From: JAGVDM01 sp964642315
Lineage (GTDB): Bacteria; Patescibacteriota; Gracilibacteria; Peribacterales; Peribacteraceae
Reading direction: 5' to 3'
DNA length: 64,000 nt
Assembly: GCA_964642315.1 (NCBI GenBank)
Contig: CAZXOG010000001.1
Span: 186,001-250,000 of the forward strand
The first letter of the stretch is position 1. Every line of letters starts with the position of its first letter. The translations under genes and the position numbers were made by a program. This document shows positions 8,801 through 16,680 of the stretch, in pieces. The notes under the pieces are model-generated. The model made no database searches and was not told the origin of the DNA. It saw nothing but the letters and a program-made list of their open reading frames with translations.

Positions 8801-9607
8801 GATGTACGTTGCGCCATCGGCGCGCACGCGGGCGTACTTCATTGTCTTCCCAACGGCGAGGAGCAGGTTTCCGGGCAGAGTCCACGGGGTGGTTGTCCAC
8901 GCTAGTACGAACGTGTCCTTCTCGTCCTCGAGCGGAAACTTCACCGTCACCGTGAGATCCGTGACATCTTTGTATCCCTGCGTGACTTCAAAATTCGAGA
9001 GGGGCGTGACGCACCGCGGGCAGATGTGCATCGGCCGGTGGCCCTCGTAGAGGAGATCCTTCTTCTTGAGTTCGCTCACCACCCACCAGATGCTCTCCAT
9101 GTACTCCGGGTCCATGGTGCGGTAGTCCCAGTCCATGTCCACCCATCGCCCCATGCGTTCCACGATCTGGCGCCACTCCTTGGTGTACCGGCGCACGGAG
9201 CCGCAGCAGAGCTCGCAGAATTTCGCGACCCCCATACGCTCAATGTCCCGCTTGTCCTTGATGCCGTGCTCCTTTTCCACCAGGTTCTCCACGGGGAGGC
9301 CGTGGCAATCCCACCCGAAGCGGCGTTGCACGCACTTGCCCCGCATTGTCTGGTAGCGGGGAATCACGTCTTTGATGGTGCCGGCGAGCAGGTGCCCGTA
9401 GTGCGGCAAGCCTGTGGCGAAGGGCGGACCATCGTAGAAGGAGAAGATCTCCGAAGCGTTCTTCGTATCCACGTCATGCCACGCGCGGCTCTGCACGGAA
9501 GTCCGCTGCTTGATGCTGCGCTTGAAGATGTCTTCCTCCTGCCAGTACTGCAGGATGCCCCGTTCCATTTCGGGGAGCGCCTGCTTGGGATCCACGGGGT
9601 CGAACAT
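5831..9607 (-). CDS. ileS: Isoleucyl-tRNA synthetase with inserted histidine-phosphatase domain
   Basis: A 1258-residue class I synthetase. It has HYGH at 69-72, the editing-domain motif TTTPWTLPGN, and KMSKK at 808-812. KMSKK rather than KMSKS, with the long C-terminus, fits the eukaryote-like IleRS2 clade. Between VIGSRDDLLRLAPERF and DLHKDTVDGITWKG, about residues 511-700, lies a complete histidine-phosphatase (phosphoglycerate-mutase-like) domain. Its RHGE is at 515-518, its second catalytic His is H662 (VTHADVV), and SFGEYEGKT lies between. Without the insert the length is normal for the family. The phosphatase residues are intact, so the insert may be active; its substrate is unknown. 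TACACT (9622-9617) lies 9 nt before the ATG, suggesting a leaderless mRNA. Confidence 0.95.
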   Translation of the reverse strand: MFDPVDPKQALPEMERGILQYWQEEDIFKRSIKQRTSVQSRAWHDVDTKNASEIFSFYDGPPFATGLPHYGHLLAGTIKDVIPRYQTMRGKCVQRRFGWDCHGLPVENLVEKEHGIKDKRDIERMGVAKFCELCCGSVRRYTKEWRQIVERMGRWVDMDWDYRTMDPEYMESIWWVVSELKKKDLLYEGHRPMHICPRCVTPLSNFEVTQGYKDVTDLTVTVKFPLEDEKDTFVLAWTTTPWTLPGNLLLAVGKTMKYARVRADGATYILAKSLVPTVFQGKEHTVEKKTLSAKDLAGKRYTPLFPYFAKQYKKTAFRIVAADFVSTEEGTGVVHVAPGFGEDDFLLGKKESLPLLQHVTMEGRFTEDVKDFAGLEVKPADDPRKTDQKVVAWLEEHGLLFMKNTVKHSYPHCWRCDSPLLNYATSSWFVRVETLKEALLRNNAATEWMPAHIRDGRFGKWLENARDWAISRNRYWGTPLPIWRNDATGELTVIGSRDDLLRLAPERFTKVTFLRHGESEGNLIPIYQGNAPGTNLTESGRTQAKATAEGLREQEVRTIYASPLARAQQTAAVIAELAGAEVHTDDRLREVSFGEYEGKTVDFDDLAFVKARRAHKLKEKSPESIYHFPGMETWEDVQNRLTTFLKEVLPKHRGEHIVIVTHADVVQNAKHFFGGEDPMKISHQPYPRYAEPHVFYWDHERKAQMDLHKDTVDGITWKGRSGVFRRTPEVLDCWFESGSMPYAQSHFPFDHRGEELPPGFPADFIAEGMDQTRGWFYTLMVLATALFDEPAFKHCVVNGIVLAEDGKKMSKKLKNYPEPTEIVEKYGADAVRFTLMSSPAVRGEDLRMSEKLVAESVRNVLLPLWNTYSFFVTYANAADFTPVASRRLSAHPLDRWIRTEVQDLVNRMTEQLDRYDLSATCAELHETVDAITNWYVRLSRRRFAGKAERASASALAKIDTKDDDQLDALHTLYDVLLTVSQLLAPFCPFITDAIYVNLVSEEHGSVHLTDWPLPRALTEEGLAMLRKTRLLRTIVSLGLSVRAEQKIKVRCPLASATIAVPPAFADITLSAEDTLLIAEELNVREIALADDPGALAQPIALVDARKVGPRLGARVQDVIRAGKAGEFSVEEDGSVRIGDDVLAPDEARIVYRGAEGQNVAADQGIVVSMNTTVTPELEREGLARDLIRAIQRLRKDAGLTFTDEIILAVIGLDDVLAAHGDLIVRETHATLGENAGEEHTIELEGHTVRVRLQKKERK

Positions 9608-9680
9608 GCGAGCGCCAGTGTAAACCGCAGGGGCGAAAGCCGCTACCGTATTGCCTTTTAGCTCCGCATGTCCATTTGCT

Positions 9681-9708
9681 TTGACAGAAAGAAAACTGTA
9701 TGTAGAAT
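9681..9708 (+). promoter_or_regulatory. Near-consensus promoter of the 71-aa gene
   Basis: TTGACA (9681-9686), 16-nt spacer, TAGAAT (9703-9708). The ATG follows after 9 nt, so the transcript would have a leader of only 2-3 nt. Confidence 0.8.
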
Positions 9709-9717
9709 TGAGTTGTC

Positions 9718-9933
9718 ATGGGTGTGAACCGCATTGCACGCATCGGCGGGGAACCACGTCCGGAGGATGAGGCTATCACCGAAGTTCAGCTCGGCCCAGG
9801 GAAGCCGGTTTCGCTCGTGCGGGAAGTGCGCGGTGTGCGGAATGTTGTGTTCGGCACGGACCGCGGTCTTGGTGGCACGGTGAATCCCGATCCGGCGGAC
9901 GACTGGAAGCGGGGGCTCGGGATGGAGGATTAA
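9718..9933 (+). CDS. Small hypothetical protein (71 aa)
   Basis: A 71-residue soluble acidic/basic mixed protein (starts MGVNRIARIGGEPRPEDEAI, ends DDWKRGLGMED). No domain is recognised. The near-consensus promoter immediately upstream and good codon composition support a real gene. It is divergent from ileS and ends 8 nt before the stop of a convergent gene. Confidence 0.65.
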   Translation: MGVNRIARIGGEPRPEDEAITEVQLGPGKPVSLVREVRGVRNVVFGTDRGLGGTVNPDPADDWKRGLGMED

Positions 9934-9941
9934 GTGGCCGG

Positions 9942-10373
9942 TTACATCGGTGCATTTTCCGGCTGGCCGGTTGTTTCGGCTTGGCGCGGAGTTAGCAGCG
10001 TGCCGCGAACGCACGCGATGTTCCCTGCGGCCGCCCACTGCGGGCCCCGATGCTCGCAGAGCCGTGCGAAGAGGCGCAGCGTTTCCGCCGCGTACCCGCG
10101 GAAGTTCACCTGCGGCCGGGCGACCCTCGCCGGGTGTGATGCCATGACGGCATCAATCTGTTCGGCATTCGGCGGTTCCGTGAGCCTGAGGAAAGGGGAG
10201 AGGAGCACAATGGCATTGTCGCTGAGCGCATCGAGGAACGGGTCGGGAGCCGGCGGGGGAGTGTACGACGGGTTTCCGCGCGCCTTGCGGGCTGCGTCCA
10301 GCTCCTCCGGCGTCAGCGGATCGGAGGAGATTCTTTCGTCATCGCCGTCGGGCAATTCCATCGGTGCGCGCAT
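9942..10373 (-). CDS. Hypothetical protein (143 aa)
   Basis: Unrecognised soluble protein. Its N-terminal third is acidic and Pro-rich (PLTPEELDAARKARGNPSYT); residues 50-120 look folded and helical (PPNAEQIDAVMASHPARVAR, ETLRLFARLCEHRG). The frame extends into the upstream asparaginase gene, but that part is an antisense-like shadow. I choose ATG 10373, because TATGAT (10389-10384) lies 10 nt upstream and the preceding gene stops at 10385. It may be transcribed with the asparaginase gene or from this internal promoter. Confidence 0.55.
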   Translation of the reverse strand: MRAPMELPDGDDERISSDPLTPEELDAARKARGNPSYTPPPAPDPFLDALSDNAIVLLSPFLRLTEPPNAEQIDAVMASHPARVARPQVNFRGYAAETLRLFARLCEHRGPQWAAAGNIACVRGTLLTPRQAETTGQPENAPM

Positions 10374-10384
10374 GGAGCGCCCGA

Positions 10385-11404
10385 TCATACACCAACGGTC
10401 ACTTCCCCGGCTATGTCTTGATCGAAGAGCTTGATGATCTCGCGGGGTTTGCGGGTTTGCCCGAGCACCCACTTGAGCTTCACGTATGCGGATTCCGGCG
10501 TCATGTCGCGCGTGGGGATAACGCCGAGTTCCAGGGCACGCTGGCCGACCTCGTAGAGGTACATGCGCGTGGTGCCGGCGATACATTGGCTCGTGATGAG
10601 GATCGGGATTGATTGTTGTTTCGCGCGCTGGATGGCTGGCAGAAGGTTCATTTCCTTGTTCGGGATGTTCCCCGGCCCGAACGATTCCAGGATGAGCCCG
10701 TCGATGCCACCGTGTCCGAGAATCGCCATCAGCACGGCCGGGTCGAGGCCCGGGACCAGTTTGACCACGGCGACAGCGCCGGCGAAGTGGTGACGGAGCA
10801 CGAGGGGGCCGCCGTGGCGCCGCCGGACATTCGCGTATGAGAGCTCGGGCTGCAGACGGATTGCCCCGAGAACGGGGAACACGGGAGAAGCAAATGCGTT
10901 GCGGTCGCTCTCGCTGATCTTCGTGCTCCTGTTGCCGCGCAGGATCATGGTGCCGAAAACGATCGCCACTTCCGCAAAATCCATGGTCGCCGCCTGGCAC
11001 GCGTTCACCAGATTCCCCGTCGCATCGCTCCCGATGAGATCCGGAGGTACCTGCGCGCCTGTAAGGATTACCGGTTTGCCAAGGTCTCCGAGCGCGAGCG
11101 AGAGAGCGCTCGCTGTGTAGGCCATGGTGTCCGTGCCGTGGAGCACCACGAATCCGTCAAAGTCATCGTACCGCTTCGCGATGGCCTGCGCGATTTCCTG
11201 CCAGTGGTGCGGCTGGATGTTCGTGCTGTCCAAGTTCGTGATGGTGATGGTTTTCACGGAGAATTCCGTGCCGAGCGCGGGGGCGTACCGCAGCAGGTCG
11301 TCGACGGTGAGTTCCGGCCGCAGGGCGGATGTTTTCGTGTCCTGCCGCATGCCGATCGTGCCGCCGCAGTACAGAATGAGGATGGAGGGTTTGCGGGTAG
11401 GCAT
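10385..11404 (-). CDS. ansA: L-asparaginase (type I-like)
   Basis: A 339-residue asparaginase/glutaminase-fold enzyme that hydrolyses L-asparagine to aspartate and ammonia. The catalytic signatures are all present: YCGGTIGM (nucleophile Thr), NLDSTNI, LHGTDTMAYTAS (second Thr and Asp) and RGNRSTKIS (Lys). I start at ATG 11404 (MPTRKPS); a TTG at 11413 would overlap the rel stop codon by 2 nt. It directly follows rel on the same strand, so the two are likely cotranscribed. Two more asparaginase-fold genes lie beyond rel on the other strand. Confidence 0.9.
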   Translation of the reverse strand: MPTRKPSILILYCGGTIGMRQDTKTSALRPELTVDDLLRYAPALGTEFSVKTITITNLDSTNIQPHHWQEIAQAIAKRYDDFDGFVVLHGTDTMAYTASALSLALGDLGKPVILTGAQVPPDLIGSDATGNLVNACQAATMDFAEVAIVFGTMILRGNRSTKISESDRNAFASPVFPVLGAIRLQPELSYANVRRRHGGPLVLRHHFAGAVAVVKLVPGLDPAVLMAILGHGGIDGLILESFGPGNIPNKEMNLLPAIQRAKQQSIPILITSQCIAGTTRMYLYEVGQRALELGVIPTRDMTPESAYVKLKWVLGQTRKPREIIKLFDQDIAGEVTVGV

Positions 11405-11409
11405 AGGGT

Positions 11410-13479
11410 TCAAGGGGAAGTGCGGACGACCGACACGATGCCGTGCTGGCTCACCAGGTACTCGTAGGCGATGCGCGCGACGGAGAGATCGAACGTGTGG
11501 AAACGCATTGTAGCGGAATCGTTGCTGAAACTCATGAGATCGATCGATGTGTCGAGGATATGCTGCAGGTCTGTGATGATCGTGAGCGGGTTACACGCCT
11601 GGTCGAAGGTCCATCGGAGGGCGAAGACAAACGGAGTGCAGAGCAGCCGCTTGTCCGCAACGGAGAGGGAGATGAGTTCCTTGGAGAACTGCACCGGATC
11701 GGAGACAGACGGGCTGTTGAGTGAGAGTACTTCCACCACTTCCGGACGGGCCTGCCTGCCAATGATTGTGCCATTCTGCAGGTCTTCCAGCGGCGCGAAG
11801 AGCACGAACCGCATGCGGTGCTGGGGGACAAGACGGGGCGACGGGGAGAAGAGATGTGGGTCGAGGAGAAAGAAATCCGCTGCTCCTGCCGCGCTTTCAA
11901 TGACAAGGAATGGGTTGATTTCCCCGCGACCAACCGATGCGAACGCTTCGTGTTTCCTGAGCACGTTCTTCCGAACACTCTTCTTCCAGCTCGTGGGGTA
12001 GAACGGATCCATGAGGAGGTCGAACGTGTCGCGCAGCAGGGATTCCCCCCGCTCTTCCTGCTTGCGTTTGGGAAGCGTTGCGAGCGCCTCGACGAGCAGC
12101 TTCTGCGCGTGGAAACTGCGCGTGATCAGGATATCGCTCGCCGTGCGCATCAGTCCGCGTTTGCTCAGCGAGAGTTCAACCACGTCTCCGTTTTCGACGA
12201 GGCGCTTCACATCCGTTTCGTGGCCGTTCACGATGGCTTTCGTCACCGTGCGTCCTTCGCGCTCGCCGGCAGCGAATGCGACGTCGAGCACACTCGAATG
12301 GGCCGGCACATCGAGGAGCTTCTCCTTCTTCCCCACGACGTGCACGCGGCAGCGTTCGCCGAAGATCTCCGATTGCAGCGCCCGGAAGAAGTGGTGGAGT
12401 TCGCCGGTGTCCTGTTCCAGGGAGATGAGCCGTTCCACCCAGAGCGGGAGCTTCTTCCAGTACCTTTCCGCGGCGCTGCCGCCGAGCTGGAATCCCTGTG
12501 CGATCCCGAGCCTCGCGAGCGCGTCCATCTCTTTTGTCTGGATGACGACCTTGATGGGGTTGCCCATGCCGGACATCACGGTGGTGTGGAGTGCCTGGTA
12601 GTTGTTTGTCTTCGGTTGCGCGATGTAATCGTGGATGTGCCCGGAGAGTGCTGGTGTGAACTGGTGTATCCGTCCGAGGATCCGGTAGCAGTCATCCTGC
12701 GAGGCGGTGATGACGTAGATGCGGTAGAACGTTTCCAGATGTTCGAGGAACGACCACTGTCCGTTCACGGAGCGGTACACGCCGTGCATGTGACGCCTCC
12801 GGAATTCGACGCGCGCAGAGCGGAACCCGTTCTGCTTGAGGAAGATGTGCAGAGATTCCACCCACTGCCGCAAATGCACGCCATGCTCCCGTTCATTGAC
12901 GGCGAATTTGCGCTGGATGAGCGAGTACTCCATCGGGTAGAGCACGGCGAAGGATCTGTCGGAAAGCTCGTGGAACCATGACCGGATTCCCAGGAGGTCC
13001 GCAAGCGGACAGAATACGTCGAGCGTCTCGCGAGCGATGCGCTTCTGTTTCTCCTCGCGGAGATGCTCGATCGTCTGCATGTTGTGCAGGCGGTCGGCAA
13101 GCTTGATCACGATCACGCGGAGATCCTTCCCCATGGCGCGGAACATCTTCCGGATGTATTCCAGATTGCGCTCCCGCGGAGGCATGTCATGCTCGAACCG
13201 GCCGATCTTCGATACCCCCTCGACGATATCCGCTACGGTGTTGCCGAACTCCTTGCGGATGGCATCCAGTTTCAGAGTGGTATCTTCCACTGTGTCGTGC
13301 AGGAGAGCGGCGCAGATCGTCGTCGGTTCCGCATGCACTGTCTGTTTGAGCAGACGGGCAACGGCTTTCGGATGCTCCACGTAGTCCTCGCCGGATGCGC
13401 GCTTCTGTCCGCGGTGGGCCCGCTCCGCCAGCGCGAGTGCCCGACGCGTGTTAGCCGCTCCGCGAAGTCGCGCGATCAT
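11410..13479 (-). CDS. rel: Rel/SpoT-family (p)ppGpp hydrolase/synthetase
   Basis: A 689-residue protein. An HD hydrolase domain covers about 10-180, with LLHDTVEDT, EFGNTVADIVEGVSKI and DRLHNMQT intact. A synthetase-type domain covers about 220-350, with YIAQPKTNNYQALHTTV. A TGS domain covers about 385-455 (CRVHVVGKKEKLLDVPAHSS). A C-terminal region without a clear ACT signature follows. Within the synthetase domain, the usual DLLAxR segment reads LETFYR and the RxKxxxSI region is altered. Hydrolysis is well supported, but synthesis of (p)ppGpp is doubtful. TATAAT (13494-13489) lies 9 nt before the ATG. Confidence 0.88.
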   Translation of the reverse strand: MIARLRGAANTRRALALAERAHRGQKRASGEDYVEHPKAVARLLKQTVHAEPTTICAALLHDTVEDTTLKLDAIRKEFGNTVADIVEGVSKIGRFEHDMPPRERNLEYIRKMFRAMGKDLRVIVIKLADRLHNMQTIEHLREEKQKRIARETLDVFCPLADLLGIRSWFHELSDRSFAVLYPMEYSLIQRKFAVNEREHGVHLRQWVESLHIFLKQNGFRSARVEFRRRHMHGVYRSVNGQWSFLEHLETFYRIYVITASQDDCYRILGRIHQFTPALSGHIHDYIAQPKTNNYQALHTTVMSGMGNPIKVVIQTKEMDALARLGIAQGFQLGGSAAERYWKKLPLWVERLISLEQDTGELHHFFRALQSEIFGERCRVHVVGKKEKLLDVPAHSSVLDVAFAAGEREGRTVTKAIVNGHETDVKRLVENGDVVELSLSKRGLMRTASDILITRSFHAQKLLVEALATLPKRKQEERGESLLRDTFDLLMDPFYPTSWKKSVRKNVLRKHEAFASVGRGEINPFLVIESAAGAADFFLLDPHLFSPSPRLVPQHRMRFVLFAPLEDLQNGTIIGRQARPEVVEVLSLNSPSVSDPVQFSKELISLSVADKRLLCTPFVFALRWTFDQACNPLTIITDLQHILDTSIDLMSFSNDSATMRFHTFDLSVARIAYEYLVSQHGIVSVVRTSP

Positions 13480-13488
13480 AGATTGTCG

Positions 13489-13532
13489 ATTATACGGGAA
13501 AATGTTGATCCGATAATTGATTATTTTATAAT
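13489..13532. promoter_or_regulatory. Divergent promoters of rel and the asparaginase-like gene
   Basis: Minus strand: TATAAT at 13494-13489, 9 nt before rel. Plus strand: TTGATC (13505-13510), 16-nt spacer, TATAAT (13527-13532), then about 24 nt of leader before ATG 13563. The 44-nt AT-rich stretch therefore drives both genes. Confidence 0.75.
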
Positions 13533-13562
13533 GTTTCTCTACATTAGTCGAGAAATCGTCCT

Positions 13563-14888
13563 ATGCCGCCTTCCGAGCACGATAAACCGGGTGTGCACGT
13601 CTACGTGCTCGGGGGCACCATAGCTTGTGGCGAGCACCGCGTGCCGGTGGCCTTTGACCCGCGCCGCCATGCTTCCCCCGAGGAGGCGTTCGAAACGGTC
13701 ACGGAACCGGAACCGGGCCGGATTAAACAACTCATCGATTTCGGCGTTGCCCCCGGGACAAAGCAGAGGTGCGGGCACATCGAGTACGAGGAGGCGCAGC
13801 CGATCGTCGACAGCGCCGAGTACACGACGCGGCACCTCATGCAGATTGTGCAAGATGTACGCGAACGGCTCGCGCGGCATTCCATGAACATGCTGCTCAC
13901 GTGCGGCACCGATAGCGCAGCCGCTGTGATGCATGTGCTCGCGGAGGGCATTCCGCCGGAGCTCCTCGGTGACCGCCGCATTATCGTTGCTGTATCGCAG
14001 GAACACGCGAAGATCGAGGAAACCACTGTGGAAGGGCAGCCGGTGTTCCAGCCGCACTGCGAACCGGTGGATAACCTCAACAACGCGCTGTTCCTCTCCA
14101 CGTGGAAATCCATCCGCGGGAGCATTGGCCTCTGTTGCGGGCATGTGTTGCATGCGCCGCGCGGCCTGCAGAAGGTGGACGCGGTCGGCAAGGAACGCGA
14201 GGTCTTCCAAGGGCGTTTCCCCCTCATGGCGTGGGCTGATGACAGTCCGGTGCCTGTGTGGCAGTCGGATCGTCCCATGCCGTACCAGTTTCCCCGCGGG
14301 AAAGATCATGCCTACCTCCTTGAGGAGGGTGTGGAAACGTGGCCGCTCGGCACCACATCGCACTACGGGAATCTCTACAGGGCGATTCTTGGCATGACGG
14401 AGTGCTGCAGGATGCACTGCGACCACCAGGAGGAATGCATGTTGCCCGGCCACCAGCTGCGCGGCATCGTGCTGCAGGCGCCGGGAACCGGGAATCTCCG
14501 CCAGAATCCCGTGGATCTCCGCGAGCTCGGCGAGGCGGCCGCCCTCGCGGGCAAACACGGCGTGCCGATTGTCCTGCTCAGCGACCCGATGCAGACCGAC
14601 CGCCGGAAGTGGTACGAGGATCGGCGGCGCGAGACCGTCTACGGCGGTGATCTCTCCGTCGTCCGCGGGAAGATTCAGGATGCGGTGGGGGAAGGAAAGA
14701 AGGCGCACATCATTCACGGAGGAGAGCTGGCGAGAGAGGAAGCGAGGTTGCTCGTTTCCGCCGCAGTCGCCAGAGCACGCCACCAGCACAAGCTGGAGGG
14801 TGAGGACATCGTGAGATACACCGAACAGTACCTGCAGGGGTACCAGCAGTTCATTGAAACGGGGGATGACGATGCTGCGGCCGATTGA
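13563..14888 (+). CDS. Divergent asparaginase/glutaminase-fold enzyme, Cys-rich
   Basis: A 441-residue protein, about 100 residues longer than classical asparaginases. Catalytic elements are recognisable: YVLGGTIACG with T19 as nucleophile, VDSAEY at the substrate-binding DS position, TCGTDSAAA with T116 and D117, and a Lys in RGLQKVDA at the position of the RGNRSTK motif. C-terminal VLQAPGTGNLR corresponds to the family's GxGxGN segment. An added loop carries a Cys/His cluster (TECCRMHCDHQEECM) that could bind a metal. Amide hydrolysis is plausible; the true substrate is unknown. Confidence 0.72.
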   Translation: MPPSEHDKPGVHVYVLGGTIACGEHRVPVAFDPRRHASPEEAFETVTEPEPGRIKQLIDFGVAPGTKQRCGHIEYEEAQPIVDSAEYTTRHLMQIVQDVRERLARHSMNMLLTCGTDSAAAVMHVLAEGIPPELLGDRRIIVAVSQEHAKIEETTVEGQPVFQPHCEPVDNLNNALFLSTWKSIRGSIGLCCGHVLHAPRGLQKVDAVGKEREVFQGRFPLMAWADDSPVPVWQSDRPMPYQFPRGKDHAYLLEEGVETWPLGTTSHYGNLYRAILGMTECCRMHCDHQEECMLPGHQLRGIVLQAPGTGNLRQNPVDLRELGEAAALAGKHGVPIVLLSDPMQTDRRKWYEDRRRETVYGGDLSVVRGKIQDAVGEGKKAHIIHGGELAREEARLLVSAAVARARHQHKLEGEDIVRYTEQYLQGYQQFIETGDDDAAAD

Positions 14889-14994
14889 GGAATACCGCAC
14901 AAAATTCCACAGTATTTGCTCGCTATGAAGCTGCCCGCTCCGTACAATTATTTGCCCTTTCCCCATTTTCTTGCGCGTTTAACGTTCCGGATGC

Positions 14995-16146
14995 ATGAGC
15001 AGTCCATACCTGTCTCCATGGGGTTCTGCGAGAGCGCTCGAGGGCGACTCTCCGGAGCAGCGCCCGTCGCTCCTCGTGGTGCCGGAGGGCGGGGCAATCT
15101 GCTCAAAGCTCGGCCCGGAAGATGCGTATGTTCCAGATTTTGATGTGATTCACCGGCTTGTTGGACGCCTGCCGATGCAGCTGCACCGCCTCTTCCGGAG
15201 TATGAGTTTTGAAGCGCAGCGGCCCCTCATTTTGAGCGAGGAGGTAGACATGCAGAGGATGCAGGAATTCGGGCAGCACCTTCAGCGCGCTGTAGCATCC
15301 ACGCACGACCGCATCATTGCCCTCGTCGGGTCGCACAAGGCGCCACGGTACGCCGCCGCCGCCTCGTTTGCGCTGACGCAGCAGGATTTGGGAGGTTTGG
15401 CAGAGGAGGGCAACGGCGCACCTGGTCGTTCGCTCATTCTCGCATGCTCGCGTTTCACCGTGGACCATCATCCTTCCGACGCGGCCGAAACGTTCACCGA
15501 TGCGTTCGAGCTCTCTGCAGACCCGCGCATGGTCGGGCGTGCGGGTGTCCTGTTCCGGAAGAAGCTCTATGCGCTCTACGGGCTCCAGCGGCCGCAGGAT
15601 CCGATTGATTTTTCGTCACGGTTCCCGCCGATTGCCACCAAAGGCGAACGAGGGAACTGGTACTTCACCGATGTGCAGCCGTACCACATGCCGTGCGGCG
15701 AGCATGCCCGCCCGTTCCTTCTCGATACGCACGTGCAGACGTTCGTGCTCGAAGGGGCTGAAGACAAGGTTGGCAACGTGATCGACATGATGCACACGAG
15801 GAGAATGAGCGGGGAACTCCGCGGCATGGTGCTGAAGACCGATGGAGGACGACATCCGTATGCGTACCATGACCAGCAGAGACTCGAGGAAATCAATGAT
15901 GTGCAGTTGCCGTGCATCGCAGTCGGCAGGCGCAACGGCAACGGCGAGGAGCGCCACGTTGTCTGCGATGAGGCGGAGCAAAGGTATCCGTTCATTCTGA
16001 ACGGCGGTGCGCTGCAGAGCGGCGAGGCGAAACTGTTCCTCGCGAAGGTCCTCGCGGAGGCGGATGCGAATGGCGCGAGTCAGCAACTCACTGACTGTAT
16101 GGCGTTCATTCGGCATCGGCTGAACCGGCACCCGTTCCTGAACTGA
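14995..16146 (+). CDS. Asparaginase-fold paralogue lacking catalytic residues (probable pseudoenzyme)
   Basis: A 383-residue protein that can be laid over its upstream neighbour along most of its length. At the catalytic positions it differs: GGAIC with A34 replaces GGTI, GSHKAPRYAAAAS replaces CGTDSAAA, and SEEVD replaces the DS motif. Later, RGMVLKTDGGRHPYAYHD corresponds to the GIVLxxxGxGN segment. An inactive binding or regulatory partner of the upstream gene is a reasonable inference. A TACAAT lies about 47 nt upstream. Its 3' end overlaps the convergent Nudix gene by 41 nt. Confidence 0.6.
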   Translation: MSSPYLSPWGSARALEGDSPEQRPSLLVVPEGGAICSKLGPEDAYVPDFDVIHRLVGRLPMQLHRLFRSMSFEAQRPLILSEEVDMQRMQEFGQHLQRAVASTHDRIIALVGSHKAPRYAAAASFALTQQDLGGLAEEGNGAPGRSLILACSRFTVDHHPSDAAETFTDAFELSADPRMVGRAGVLFRKKLYALYGLQRPQDPIDFSSRFPPIATKGERGNWYFTDVQPYHMPCGEHARPFLLDTHVQTFVLEGAEDKVGNVIDMMHTRRMSGELRGMVLKTDGGRHPYAYHDQQRLEEINDVQLPCIAVGRRNGNGEERHVVCDEAEQRYPFILNGGALQSGEAKLFLAKVLAEADANGASQQLTDCMAFIRHRLNRHPFLN

Positions 16147-16627
16147 GCGCCGGGGAGAAGCGGAGGATGTACGCTTGGACGTTCGCGAAGATCTCCGTTC
16201 CCGTGTCCAGCGCGGCGACTTCTTCACGCGTGAACCAGCGGATATCCTCGCCTTCCTGTTCCGCGAGCACGAGTGCCTGCAATGGATCAGTGGGGCGGGC
16301 GGTGAAAAGAAAATCCATGTGTTGATGTGCGGGTTCCCCCCGTTCCTGCGATGCCGGAATATTCTCGAGGAGAAGGGCGACAGGCCTGGCAAGCATCCGG
16401 CCTTCGTGCGTTGCGCCTGCGAACAGATCTTCCTGTGCTGCACCGATGATTTCCACATCGAGACCCGTTTCCTCCTTGCATTCGCGCTTCGCGGTTTCCT
16501 CCGGCGCCTCATCGGGGTCGATATGGCCGCCCGGCGGCATCCACCGCTGAAGCCGCTTGTGCTTGATGAGTAGCACACGGCCCTGGTTGTCTATGACGAA
16601 TGCGGTGGCGGTGAAATGACGCTGCAT
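16106..16627 (-). CDS. Nudix hydrolase
   Basis: A 173-residue protein with a complete Nudix box from residue 34 (GGHIDPDEAPEETAKRECKE followed by ETGL), i.e. Gx5Ex7REUxEExGU. The N-terminus (TATAFVIDNQGRVLLIKHK) is the typical first strand of MutT/ADP-ribose-pyrophosphatase-like members. The substrate cannot be read from sequence. TAAGAT (16638-16633) ends 5 nt before the ATG. The C-terminal 41 nt overlap the convergent asparaginase-like gene. Confidence 0.85.
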   Translation of the reverse strand: MQRHFTATAFVIDNQGRVLLIKHKRLQRWMPPGGHIDPDEAPEETAKRECKEETGLDVEIIGAAQEDLFAGATHEGRMLARPVALLLENIPASQERGEPAHQHMDFLFTARPTDPLQALVLAEQEGEDIRWFTREEVAALDTGTEIFANVQAYILRFSPALSSGTGAGSADAE

Positions 16628-16680
16628 GGGCGATCTTAGTGCTCCGTATGCTACACTAAGGGTTCTTTCCCCTCTGCACC

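Noticed and set aside
9608..9717. T-box riboswitch upstream of ileS
   Set aside because: The -10 box lies 9 nt before the start codon, leaving no leader that could hold a T-box.
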